Positions 37,450 to 47,843 of a stretch of DNA of 64,000 nucleotides are shown piece by piece (positions within the stretch are counted from its first letter, which is position 1; every line of letters begins with the position of its first letter). Source of the DNA: Lasioglossum baleicum. Taxonomy: Eukaryota; Arthropoda; Insecta; Hymenoptera; Halictidae. The notes below the pieces were generated by a model. It was not told the origin of the DNA. It worked only from the letters and a program-made list of their open reading frames with translations, and searched no databases. The stretch is taken from NCBI RefSeq assembly GCF_051020765.1, contig NC_134942.1, forward strand, positions 3,720,001 to 3,784,000, read 5' to 3'. Made by a program: the position numbers and the translations under genes.

Positions 37450-37790
37450 AATATATGCTCGCGGCGCACGGTTTCGATCAATAGTATTAGGTTGTCCCAA
37501 AAGTTCCTTCCGGAATGTGTTCCTTTAATGTCGCTAAATAAATACAAACAATACGATAATGTTTATGTTAATATTTTTTAGTACTTCTTAATATGAATTT
37601 GCATTATGTGCATGCATCGAAAACCAACTTTTGGGACAACCTAATATTTATTTAGCAATATTAAAGGATCACATTCCGGAAGAAACTTTTGGGACAACCT
37701 AATACAAACAAAGCAAATTTGCAAAAATTAACCTCTCAACGTTTCGATCCGGGTTTGGATCATTTTTAAGAGAATTGCGTCTGAAAATAT
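37450..37790. mobile_element. MITE family S copy, interrupted by a mariner-like MITE
   Basis: The left part (GCGGCGCACGGTTTCGATCA, 37461-37480) and the right part (AACGTTTCGATCC, TGGATCATTTTTAAGAGAAT, 37737-37777) match, in order, the reverse complement of the 26584-26686 end. They are separated by the 216 bp element at 37487-37702. Confidence 0.6.
37487..37702. mobile_element. mariner-like MITE inserted at TA
   Basis: The ends are TTAGGTTGTCCCAAAAGTTC and, inverted, GAAACTTTTGGGACAACCTAA, with TA on both sides (37485-37486 and 37703-37704). A second internal copy of the right terminus (ACTTTTGGGACAACCTAATA) ends near 37650. TA duplication and a TTAGG...CCTAA terminus fit the mariner group. 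Confidence 0.8.
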
Positions 37791-38269
37791 ATAATAAATG
37801 AATATAATAGGTATTTAACAAGGGAAAGAAAACACTGATTATAATTATAAGATAATCTTTTGAAAAACATACTTTCTATGTATAAAGAAATGTATAAAGA
37901 AAAGCTTTTATGGCCATTGGTTTAAAACGTAACAATGATCTGCCAGTCAGTCCGTCAGTGACAAATTTAGCGATTTTTGAGGTGCTATATCTCGGAACCT
38001 ACTAATGTTGGAAGATTAATGTTTTGTCATTATTGAGACACGATAGCATTTAACAAGTGTACGAAATTACATCTCTCCATCTGCCTCCAGTGCAGTTATA
38101 AGCCTCTAAAAAACGGCTAAGTTGTTTCGTGTAAAAGGAGGTAGTGCAAGAACTTGGCCTAGATAGATGCAGTCTCTACGAAAATTGTTAGGCCCAATTT
38201 CTTTCAGGTAATAAGAGCTCGTTTGGGACAAGAGCACCTCCAAACCCATAACTCATTAGTACTCTGTCT

Positions 38270-38625
38270 TAAGAGGGTAGACTCGTTTCCAGGATTGCAA
38301 GGGTAACGGATGGCGTTTTTCAGTAATCAAAAGCGCTAGGTAAAAGATCAATCTAGGCCGCATTTTCCTTCAAAAGTCCTATTTTTACGTTTACAAGGCG
38401 CACTTCGCATTATTTTGAAGCATAAAGCTGCGACAGCTACATGCTGCCGAATAATGCAAACTACTCCTCGTAAACGTAAAGATAGGACTTTCGAAGGCGA
38501 TTGCGACTTAGATCGATCTCTCATCTAGCGCTTTCGACTTCTGAAAAACCCCATCTTCGCATTATCGAGAAATGAGAAGGGGCATCCCGCACCCTTGCAA
38601 TCCTGCAAACGAGTCTACCCCCTTA
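38270..38625. mobile_element. TTAA-flanked MITE family T (piggyBac-like target)
   Basis: Left TTAAGAGGGTAGACTCGTTT and right AACGAGTCTACCCCCTTAA are inverted, and both are bounded by TTAA, the piggyBac target. The pairing continues inward (GGATTGCAAGGGT with ACCCTTGCAATCC; AAAGTCCTATTTTTACGTTT with AAACGTAAAGATAGGACTTT). Relatives lie at 45220-45318 and 59093-59325. Confidence 0.7.
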
Positions 38626-41386
38626 AGATTTATTTAAAATCTTAGTTAGTTATAAAGTAGATTTATGTGGCACTCGAGTGGCATTTGGTGCCACTAAAAA
38701 GTTGCTTACTCAAAATACTTTTTATTCAAGTAATTCGGCTTGTAAATAATCAAGATTATTCATTCCCTTTTGTTCGGAAAAAAATGTTGTGTCCTCCAAA
38801 CAAATTTCATTTGTTTCACTCGAGCTCTTCCGTGCACTATAATTTATTTTATTACTGCGGTACTAAATGGACGCTCAATGCCAACGTGTTTCAAGGCGTG
38901 GGTGCTTTGTAAAAATATATACAACTCACGTAATTATTATTATTTTTGCTTGAAACAAATCGTACACGTACTTTAATCATCAATGATTATGCGTGTAAAA
39001 TCCCAGTGCAGAAGTTTCTCTTGGCAAAATTCCCAAGAATGAACTCTTTGAGGGTGCAGCTGATTAAATCTAATTGCTGTTTGCCTACGACTAGGTCGAT
39101 TCTAGCTATGGACGTAGCTTATAGAGATCTCGATTGAGTACACGACTATACATTGCGTAAATAAGGCTCGATTCGAACCCCTCGTTTATGCTAAATTGAA
39201 TCTCGCGTCTATAGTTCCTCTAAAAATTGTTAGACTGAAAGATTTAGTCATTGGTCGCGCGGGAAACGCGTCTCCGCTGAATCCTGCAAGAAGGTCGATC
39301 ATTAAGCTAGATTCGTTAGCGCTAGGCTCGCAATCTTCGACGTCCTAGACACTTTGCGGCACTCGGGGTTCAAGGATACACGAGGACTTCGGAGATAAAA
39401 AGTTTCGAAGCTGGAGTTCAGGATTTCAGGTACTGCGGTTTTGTAGGCTTGACAGGGACGACGAAAGAATGTCAAATAGAAGCTAAAGTATTCGCAAGGA
39501 CTTTGGGAAGCTAGAAACTTTTAAAGTAAAGTTTCTAGACTTGTGCTGTCTCGATTTGGAAGGCACTCCCTATAAAATGGGGAGGAGATGACGAAATTGG
39601 ATCAGTGCCTAGGTTGGACCTAATTCATGCCAATCATGACCAAGTTAAACAGTAGCTACCACTGAGAACACTGAGAATATTTCTCTTCTACAAGGCGTAT
39701 ACACAGTGGCTGATAAAAATAGGACACCATTTATCTTTTACGTTCTTTGCCGCAAGGAACAATGATAGAACTGTCCGACAGAAATGTCTTTCTTTATTGT
39801 ATGGGTCTGTGGAAGCTGAAGACAATACATTCACATTCTGAAATTCCTTTAATCCTCACTTTCGCCAATAAACGCGTAGAATCCGCAGTACAGTGGACAA
39901 ACTACAAGCAACATTATTCATTGTTCTTTGGATCAGCGACGTAACAGATGGTCCTCTCTTTGATCAAGCACGGTAGCCAAAGCACAGTTCATAATCGATA
40001 CGATTAGTCACACTGAAACTGTTCCTCTTTCCCAAGATACATCGCTCGACATAGCTCCGAATTAGTATCTCGACATCGAAGCACTTAGGGGTCCGAGAGT
40101 ACACGAGGGGCTTGGGAAGTTCGGGTGGTATCGGGGGGAGGACGAAATAACCTCGAAACACCGAGGAGGATACACGAAGGATACACGAGGACTTCGGGTG
40201 CTGGAGAAGAATGTCGAAGGCTGCGAAGCTGGGCCTTCGAGTGTCGCGATATCGATGGCTCAGCGTGGATAATGATATAAAGAAACCCCAGTGATTCCCT
40301 AATGCGATGGCTGGCACGATACACGGGCTTACGCGTCGGTTGATCTGTGTGTACTGCGCTGAAAGCAATCGTCGGCTTAGACTCGCGGGGCAAGGCTCGA
40401 GGAATTACGAAACCGTGTGGCCAAGGCTGGTTGTGCGAAGAAGCCGAGCAGAGCAGAGCGGAGCAGAGCAGGGATCGCACAGCATCCCCGCGGCCGCGTG
40501 CCGAGGAGAACAGCTTGAAGGGACGGAGAACCGTGGAACATAACCGGGAGAAACAGAACCGAGAGGAACAGAGTTTGCCGAGAGCGATTTTATCGACTCG
40601 TGGCCGAGAGTGTTGGCCAGTGGTGCAGGGAGAGATTGCTCGCACACCTGTGTCCCGGTAACTTCGTAACAGAAAGCATCGCGCGATAAACAAGTCCCGT
40701 GGGAGGTGTCGCGGCGTTCATAGACGATTTCCAGGCGGCAGCTAGCTTGTTCTCGGCTTTGTTCCCTGCTCTTGTTCCTGCGTTTGCTCTCTCTCTCACT
40801 TGTTTCTTCACTGTCGCGTCGAATCGATTTACCTGAACGGTTTTATCGGGCCGGATCGTTGTTGAGTCAGCGGTGTCGAAGGAACACACGGTCGTCACGA
40901 TCAACGGACTCCCGGAACGTCGTCGTAGGGGAACGAGGAATTAACGCGGAACGAGACCAGCCGAGTTTAGGTTTCGAATGGTTTGCGGGATGTCGCCAAG
41001 GGGTAGTTCCAACGGAGGCACCCGCCCTCGCCGCCCCCTGAACCCGCACTGCCGCCCCTGGGCCACCGTTACCCTCCATGCACCGAACACCGACGTGGTG
41101 CTCCGTGCGCAGGCGCCCTGCCGACTCATTGCTGTACTATTGCTTCCGGGTACCCCGGCTCACTCGGCCTCGCCGTCGAGGGTTGCACAGAATGCAGCGA
41201 GAATCCTCACCGGCCCTACAGCTCAATCCAAATTGAACGGCTCCTGTAACTGTACGAGCTGCAGTGAATCACAATATTCGGACACTTTCGGAACAACAAC
41301 TTCTCTAATATTGGACTGTACGACATGGACTATTTTTAAAAATTTTGAAAACATCGCAATTGGTCGTAATTACAGAGAAATTAAAT

Positions 41387-41479
41387 GTTAAATGCTTTCG
41401 GCGCAACGGTTCGATCGTTTATTACTAATTATGGAGCAATTTTGCTAATTATCGACCGTCGCGCCGAAAGCATTTAACA
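41387..41479. mobile_element. short perfect-ended palindrome, family S relative
   Basis: The 19 bp ends TGTTAAATGCTTTCGGCGC are exactly inverted at the right end. Inside, GGTTCGATCG pairs partly with CGACCGTC. At 93 bp it is the smallest relative of the CGGCGCAGGGTTCGATC family. Confidence 0.6.
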
Positions 41480-41549
41480 TTCATTAACAGCAAATACGAT
41501 CGATAGAAGAAACATATTTACAGAGAAAATACTGTAAGTTTGTTATTAG

Positions 41550-41910
41550 TAGACTGCGGATCTTTATGAATTTATAGGAAAATTGAGTAGATGAAGTTCA
41601 AGATTATAGTAAAATTTAAAAAATTGAAGATGTCGACATATGATTTCTCCTCTATTAAAATCATTAAGGGAAGAAATAACATTCAATTCAGTTTCTATTT
41701 CTTGCAATCAATGTAGACAATCTTTATGCAAAATAAAAAAGGTTTGGATTGATTGCAGGACACAGGAGCCAAATAAGAATTCTATTTTTCTTTTAATTAT
41801 TCTATTAAGCTGAAACTAACCCGTTGATGTCCTCAAATATTTTTTATATGTGCACTGTTTTAAATTGCACGTACCCATTTCTGTCATAAATGCATAAAAT
41901 CCGCAGTTTA
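41550..41910. mobile_element. MITE family H copy 4, with an empty site elsewhere
   Basis: Starts TAGACTGCGGATCTTTATGA and ends ATAAAATCCGCAGTTTA. Flanked by GTTATTAG and CTTATTAG (7 of 8 identical). At 35212-35240 the uninterrupted sequence GTTATTAGCCACTGTCTCC is present, which is the pre-insertion form of the same repeat. Confidence 0.75.
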
Positions 41911-43347
41911 CTTATTAGCCACTGTCTCCTGCAACTGGTACGATTTTGATATTGCGTGAGGACGCACAGTCCACCAATGAAAATTTAAAAAAAAACAACC
42001 TGGGTAGATGCAGAAACAATAGGCGTCAGTGTTGGGTCTTCTTCAGGAATCGGCTCATCGGGGTATCGCCGAGGATTGCACGGAATGCGGTGAAAATGCT
42101 GACCGTCTTCTTCTCTTTGCTTGCATTGAGATTAACCGGCTAGAAGCTCTTGTGAAGGCTACCTCCGCAGGAATTGGATATAGCGATAGTAGATATCTTC
42201 TTTATGCATATACAAATAAAAATAGACTGGTCAAACACTAACCTGTGGGGACAGAAGAATTGAATGCTGTTGACTCATTAAAATTATTAGAAAGGCGTCG
42301 CCTAGCTAGTCAGCTCCTGCTGATGAATTCTAATCGACAGTTGTGCAAGTGGGTGCAATAAGACCAATGAATTTGGATGAAATAGCATTTCAAACACATT
42401 TAAAAAATTGATGAACAATTCCCAAAAATGCCCATTCTGTTTCCTACAATTTTTAAAAGAAGAACACAGCAAGACGCATCCGATGATAGCAAGTATGGTC
42501 TCCTTCACCGTTAAGGGTTGCGCGGAATGCGGCGAGATAGCTGATAATCGTGTTCTTTGCGGATACATCGAAATTGCACGAAGCTATCGGAGAGACTACT
42601 ATCGTAGACGTAGTCCTGACTAGTTCCGACGATAATTAAAGAAACAATGTGTCTGTAACAGATGTGCTTCTCTTTCTGTTTGGTAGCCGATAGCGTATAA
42701 GTGCAGAGTATCACGGAGCGACCCAGTAGGCAAGCTGCAGCTCCACTCGAGCCTAGTCACGTTGATCGATATTTTTGCGGAGATATCGCCGAAACGTGGT
42801 TAAATTTATCAAGCCGGTCGTCTTTACTGCGGCCAACACGCAATTTCCTTGCAGCGTGTCGCCTTGGTCGTCGTCTCTTCTACCCCTAGCCCTATTCACC
42901 AGCAACTCACGACCCTTCCGTTGTCCGGCCGCAACGATTTACCCTAAATTACGAATACAGCATGCTCAGCAGGTGATGCGCCCTAGCCACGTAATCGGGC
43001 CTCTATCGCGCGACGTGGTCCAGAAATTCGTTTCAAACAGTATCCAGGTCTGAACTGTCTGAATTCTTTCTTAACCGTTCGATGTAGCCTTCGTACGGCG
43101 GTGCCTGTGTCTATTTTGACCCAGAACATGAAGATCGTCGTTCAAGTACTCAACTCAAGTGGCAATAAAACTAAATCAACAGCTGCTGCATTAGGAATAA
43201 CAGATAAACCATGTCTACAAGAAATGTCTAGTTTGAAAATACATTACTAAAAAAGAAACCAATCCATATGCTACGCGATTAATCGCACAATTCAACAAGA
43301 ATTTAGTTCAGCACCGAAACCAAGTACTAGTTACATTATGTGATCAG

Positions 43348-43548
43348 TAGACTGCGGATTTTATGCATTTATGACAAAAATGGATACGTACAATTTAAAA
43401 CAGTGGAGGTATTAAAAAGATTTAAGTCCACCAGTGTATTAGTTTCACCTTAATAAGATAATTAAAAGAAGAATGAATTTGTTATTTGGCTCCCGCGTCT
43501 TGCAATCAATGCAAACATTTTTTATTTTGCATAAAGATCCGCAGTCTA
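43348..43548. mobile_element. MITE family H copy 5, perfect 8 bp duplication
   Basis: Starts TAGACTGCGGATTTTATGCA and ends TGCATAAAGATCCGCAGTCTA. Flanked by GTGATCAG at 43340-43347 and 43549-43556. It is 201 bp and apparently young; the best-defined member of the family. Confidence 0.88.
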
Positions 43549-44557
43549 GTGATCAGCATGGATCGGGAGGATAATGGAAGTTCTACTGAACAATTGAAAC
43601 GAAAAGTCTGACACAGTACGACAGGACTAGAAGCAAAGTGTGGACCGCGAGGAATGCTTAGAATCGGGGTGCATGTATCTGCAGATAAATAGGGTGCGAT
43701 TGTGCACCCGCGCGACCCATCGACGTTGTACTGCACTGCGCCTGGCGTCGCGACGCAGGGAAGCACAGCTTCCACCGCCGCCTCTTCGTTTTCGCAGATC
43801 GATCCGGCTACTGACAGGAAGCGTGACCAATAGTCTGCTTGTGAAAGTCGTCCTGACAGTGTGCGTAAGTCAGGGGTTCGCATAGTCCGCCAGAAAGGAC
43901 ATACAGTGAAGTCCTAAAAGCAGTGGTGCGTTCCCGAGAGGATTCCAGGACCCAAATTCCGTGCGAACGACAATCGGACATTAACGATCGGGACAGAAAC
44001 GGTCGGGTGGTCGCGTCCTTATCATGAGACTGTTATCACCTCGTCTGGATAGACGTTCGGGACTCATGCGATCCTGCGACGAGTAGCAGGACACGCTAAC
44101 CGAACTATTAAAGCGCCTGATTCGATAACGCAACAGCAGAGGTGTTCGCCGCATTCCCGACGCGTTTCAATGTCGTATGACGCTGAAGGCCGAGTCGAAA
44201 TGCACGCGAACCAGTTCGAATCCTGTGCGTGACCGACCCCCAGTCCTCTGCGATTCCAGAAGCGTCGAGAACCGAACGAACTTTTGCGAACACGAGGTTG
44301 ACAGCGATATCGATCCCTGACATGTGGACGAGCTGGTTCGGTACAGGTAAACTCCGGCTCCAAGGTATATACAGTTTATTCCACAAGAGCGTGTCGACGA
44401 TGTTTCTGTAAATGTTCATATATTTGTAAAAAACTTGATACGAGTCGAATCTATACATCAAACGTTAATCTCTCTTACTTACTTTTGTTAGTAAGGGGTC
44501 CAATCTCCTCCATTAGCAATTATAGCTTGGTACCGTCTCGGAATACTTTCAACTATA

Positions 44558-44989
44558 CAGGGTGGCCCACGCAATTGTTTCAAGTCATAACTCCGTTATT
44601 ATTGCACGTACGAAAAAATGCCAAAGGAGAAAGATAAATGGTTCGAAGAGCACTACATCTGTAGGTCTTTAAATTTTTTTTAATGCAGCAGTGCATGTGC
44701 AATTAATAATTGCATCATTTCTTTAAATAGAAATGCATATTCTTTTTTACACAGATCGATTCTTCTGTTCATTCTACGTAAAAAATGATTAGGGTACCAT
44801 GGCAAAAAATTATTAGATCTCGAGATATTTTCAAAAAATGTCTTTATCGAAGAAGATGCTCAAATGCTTCTCCATTGCATATTCTAAACATTTCTTGTAA
44901 TGTTTTTTTATTGTTTGCTCCTTTGACATTTTTTCGTAAATGCAATAATGACGGAGTTATGACTTGAAACAATTGCGTGGACCAACCTG
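44558..44989. mobile_element. 432 bp terminal-inverted-repeat element, TATA flanks
   Basis: Left CAGGGTGGCCCACGCAATTG and right CAATTGCGTGGACCAACCTG are inverted. They are followed inward by TTTCAAGTCATAACTCCGTT and its reverse complement, giving arms of about 80 bp. TATA is on both sides (44554-44557, 44990-44993), consistent with a TA-targeting Tc1/mariner-type MITE. No transposase frame. Confidence 0.75.
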
Positions 44990-45219
44990 TATACATTTCT
45001 ACGCTACAGGTAGCGACCGCCATATCTTCCGAATATGGTGTAAAAGAGTTCTTATTTTGGCAATATGTTTCCCTCTCAGCTTCCCCTTCATTATGGACCA
45101 CACGTTTTCTATTTGGCTTGCAACAGGTGATTGCGTTTTCAATTGATGATTTCGCGTACGCTGCGCTCGTCTCGGAAAGCTCTGTGCTTTTCACTGTTAG
45201 AAACAAATCTGACAAAGAT

Positions 45220-45318
45220 GGCAGCGAATAATGCAAATTACACCTCGTAAACATAAAAATAGGGCCTTTGAGAAATCACGCACTCTTGCACTCCTGGAAA
45301 TACGAGTCTACCCCCTTA
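45220..45318. mobile_element. truncated MITE family T end
   Basis: Contains AATAATGCAAATTACACCTC, TAAACATAAAAATAGGGCCTT and the terminus ACGAGTCTACCCCCTTAA, matching the right end of 38270-38625. The left half is missing. Confidence 0.55.
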
Positions 45319-46207
45319 AAGACATCTGCGTTTGTTTACATATTATCCTTATCTCCCCCTCATTTGGTGACAGGTTTCGAAGATATCGCCGACACGCTCT
45401 TGTGGCTTCATTTCATCCAAACCAACGGGTAACCACGGACGAAACCTGCGTTCGAATTTGCCCGCACATTCTCCGGCGCATGCGTCCTGTACCTGGGAAC
45501 GGTTATCAGCCATTGCGTACACATAACCTGCAAATTGTACGCTCGCTCTGACAGCAGAACTGAAATATGAACGCCAACTGTTATCGACGGTTTTTTCGTG
45601 GCTAGAATTTCTAATTACAGTCGTCCTTTAGGATACTACAATATTTGAAGAAGTCCCGTACGTACAGTACCGAATTTGACTTACTTAAGCTGCACTGTTT
45701 AATTGGCAAACAAACTGTGCGTCGTAAATAGATAAATAGCATTATCTATTATTGGCAGCGTTATTTTTCATTCCAGAATAAATTGATGTATTTTCTAGAG
45801 ACCTTTGGTGGCCCCATCATTGCAATCTCAACTGTTCGATTAGTGAATAGAGAAGATTCTAATTGAACTGTTGCGCATTCATGATTAAATTGTTCATTTG
45901 GTCGTCTGCTAGAAGCGTTCATTATTTAGCAATTTCTCTACGCAATGTAACCCTTGTTTTGAATTCAAAATGATTTTTACTTTGGAATTAAGAATATCAT
46001 TGAAATTCGAGCGAATTTTTAAGTTTTAAGTTGAAGAACATTGTCTCGACGTTGGCTCGCGTCGACCTACATGCTCACTCTTTTTATCGCAGTTCGTATC
46101 GGCGAAGATAACCTTTGATACTCTCGGTTTACCTATTTAGGCAGGACGCATGTTCCAACGTGCAACGACCGTCATTAAAGCGAACGTGTTTACCGAAATT
46201 ACTTGCT

Positions 46208-46242
46208 CGAATTTTCGCACGAACAACAGTTGCGAAAATTCG
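46208..46242. promoter_or_regulatory. hairpin upstream of TMEM230
   Basis: CGAATTTTCGCA (46208-46219) and TGCGAAAATTCG (46231-46242) are perfect 12 bp inverted repeats about 130 bp before the TMEM230 start codon. They fall in the probable promoter or 5' untranslated region. The role is unknown. Confidence 0.3.
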
Positions 46243-46373
46243 CTGCGACACAGGTTCGTCCTGCTACCTGTTGTTGCTAAAATAGTGTACGTGGACGACG
46301 GAAGCAATCGCGTTATAAATTAATAGGAAATCAATATCTTATTGATTTTACAGATTATATTCATAAAGTGAGT

Positions 46374-46959
46374 ATGTCCAGGAGGAAACTGGGCGGCGAA
46401 CGACAATTCGACAACGTGGATTACACACAGCTAACTGCAACTGACAATGGCTTTGTTGATTCTCAGGTGAGCTTTCACTTTATTTTAAACACTATCGGTT
46501 GAGCATCTGTCAAAGATTTCACACATAAATTACTACCGTTCGAAAGCAATTGACATTAACTAACGTTGACGATTTTGAAGTTCGTGAATCCACCTGTAAA
46601 AATACCATGGAAAGCCATCACTCTGGCAGCTCTTCTGTTTGTTGGAGGCACTATCATGCTGATCATGGGTAGTCTAATTGTGAGCGGTCACATCGACTCG
46701 AAAGTAAGTAGTATTTGTTTATAAATAATATATATACATATATATTTTATATTATGTATTTATATTGTATTTATATACGTATTTAGTATTTATATTAAGA
46801 ACAATTATTATTTCTTTTCAGTACTCCGATCGCATGTGGCCAATCATTATCTTAGGAATTTTGATGTTCATACCGGGTGCTTACCACATGAGGGTAGCCA
46901 TTTTAGCATATCAAAAAGTGCCAGGGTATTCATTCGACGATATACCAGAGTTCGATTAA
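46374..46959 (+). CDS. TMEM230: transmembrane protein 230 (TMEM230)
   Basis: Exons 46374-46466, 46581-46703 and 46822-46959 give 117 residues. All introns are GT-AG and phase 0 (donors GTGAGC, GTAAGT). The protein has a polar N-terminus with YTQLTATDNGFVD. Two membrane segments follow (about 42-64 and 78-98), separated by SGHIDSKYSDRM. The conserved tail has GYSFDDIPEFD, which matches the family's GYSYDDIPDFD ending. Human TMEM230 is 120 residues with the same plan. The family sits in Golgi, endosomal and synaptic vesicle membranes and acts in vesicle trafficking. An acceptor, GATTTTACAG, ends at 46353 just before the start exon, so at least one untranslated 5' exon lies upstream. The gene is tail to tail with the TOPAZ1-like gene. 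Confidence 0.95.
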
Positions 46960-47394
46960 TTACGCTCGAATTTTTTACCGAGAGTAATCCGAGAATTTAA
47001 CGTTTGATTAGCACTAAATATGCACACAAAGTGTGTATCGTTTTTATTTCTTCGATCACGTGATCGACACTTGGATTTTTAAAACTTCGGTATGTCACAA
47101 AGCGTGAGAAACGTTCAAACGTGCACAGTGTTCATTTAGCGTAATAGACTCGAACAAGTAACATCTCGTATTTCTGTACATACACTGTTTAACGTTAAGT
47201 TGTATTGTTCCGAATTTATAAGTATTATTTATAGCTCCTCACGAAAGATATTGATTTTACGTGAATTGTTAACGAGAAAAGACGTTTTCTTGCATTTTCA
47301 AACATCATGCGAACCGTACCGATGCCCGATCTGCAAATCGGCTTAAAATATAAATGTTTTCTTTCTGTACAGAGCATCGAGAACACCTGTGATT

Positions 47395-47400
47395 AATAAA
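47395..47400 (+). terminator. polyadenylation signal of TMEM230
   Basis: AATAAA about 435 bp after the TMEM230 stop, in AT-rich sequence. A second AATAAA at 47477-47482 may be an alternative. Both lie before the stop codon of the convergent TOPAZ1-like gene (47844). Confidence 0.55.
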
Positions 47401-47843
47401 CTATTTTGAAGTACATATCAGGTTTAACGTGATTCATGTACCTAAGAAGCGTATAAGCACTGATAAAATCTTCGGGAATAAAAGCAGTATGACGTTTGCT
47501 CAATTTTAAATATCAATATATACTTACTTAAAAATTAAACCTTTATACACGAGTATACTATATTATTATAAACATTGTACATGATCATATCGTCGAAAGA
47601 TAATCAACATAAAGCTCATACTAAACTGCTTATAAAACAAACGTTCTTGAATTCATCGTAACGGTAATAATTAAAAAATGAGTGTTTAAACATGTCAAGC
47701 GAGTAAGAAATTTCAATGAGATTAAAAACTAAAACAAAATCTACTACAATCCTTAAAAAAGCTTAAAAAAAATGAAAGATCTGATCTGAAAGACAATGAT
47801 CTGTAAAAAAATAAACAGTGACCTTTTGCTACACTTAAATGTG

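Larger units (their letters stand above)
41183..42560. repeat. dispersed repeat with GCCGAGGRTTGCACGGAATG core
   Basis: The core phrase appears near 41185 (GAGGGTTGCACAGAATGCAG), 42063 (GTATCGCCGAGGATTGCACG) and 42513 (AGGGTTGCGCGGAATGCGGC), and also at about 35322 (TATCGCCGAGGGTTGCACGG). Stretches around 41913-42095 and 35212-35340 align over more than 100 bp. Identity of the source element is unknown. Confidence 0.45.
34246..46353. other. 12 kb head-to-head spacer rich in small transposons
   Basis: Separates the starts of the acyltransferase-like gene (minus) and TMEM230 (plus). Apart from the elements listed individually, it has GC- and CpG-rich islands near 36300-36900, 40380-41250 and 43600-44400 that could hold untranslated first exons or promoters. 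I see no proof. Stretches 38640-40280 and 45330-46150 show nothing recognisable. Open frames in the islands occur on both strands and have no domains. Confidence 0.45.

Noticed and set aside
39165..39190. GGTTCGAATC-like T-loop on the minus strand
   Set aside because: The flanking bases cannot pair as a T arm and no cloverleaf surrounds it.
43140..43260. Short peptide STAAALGITDK reminiscent of a transposase helix-turn-helix
   Set aside because: Only about 25 codons before stops and no further transposase motifs. Too little to call.
44195..44240. GTTCGAATCC resembling a tRNA T-loop
   Set aside because: The neighbouring bases do not form the T stem, and no acceptor, D or anticodon arms are found.
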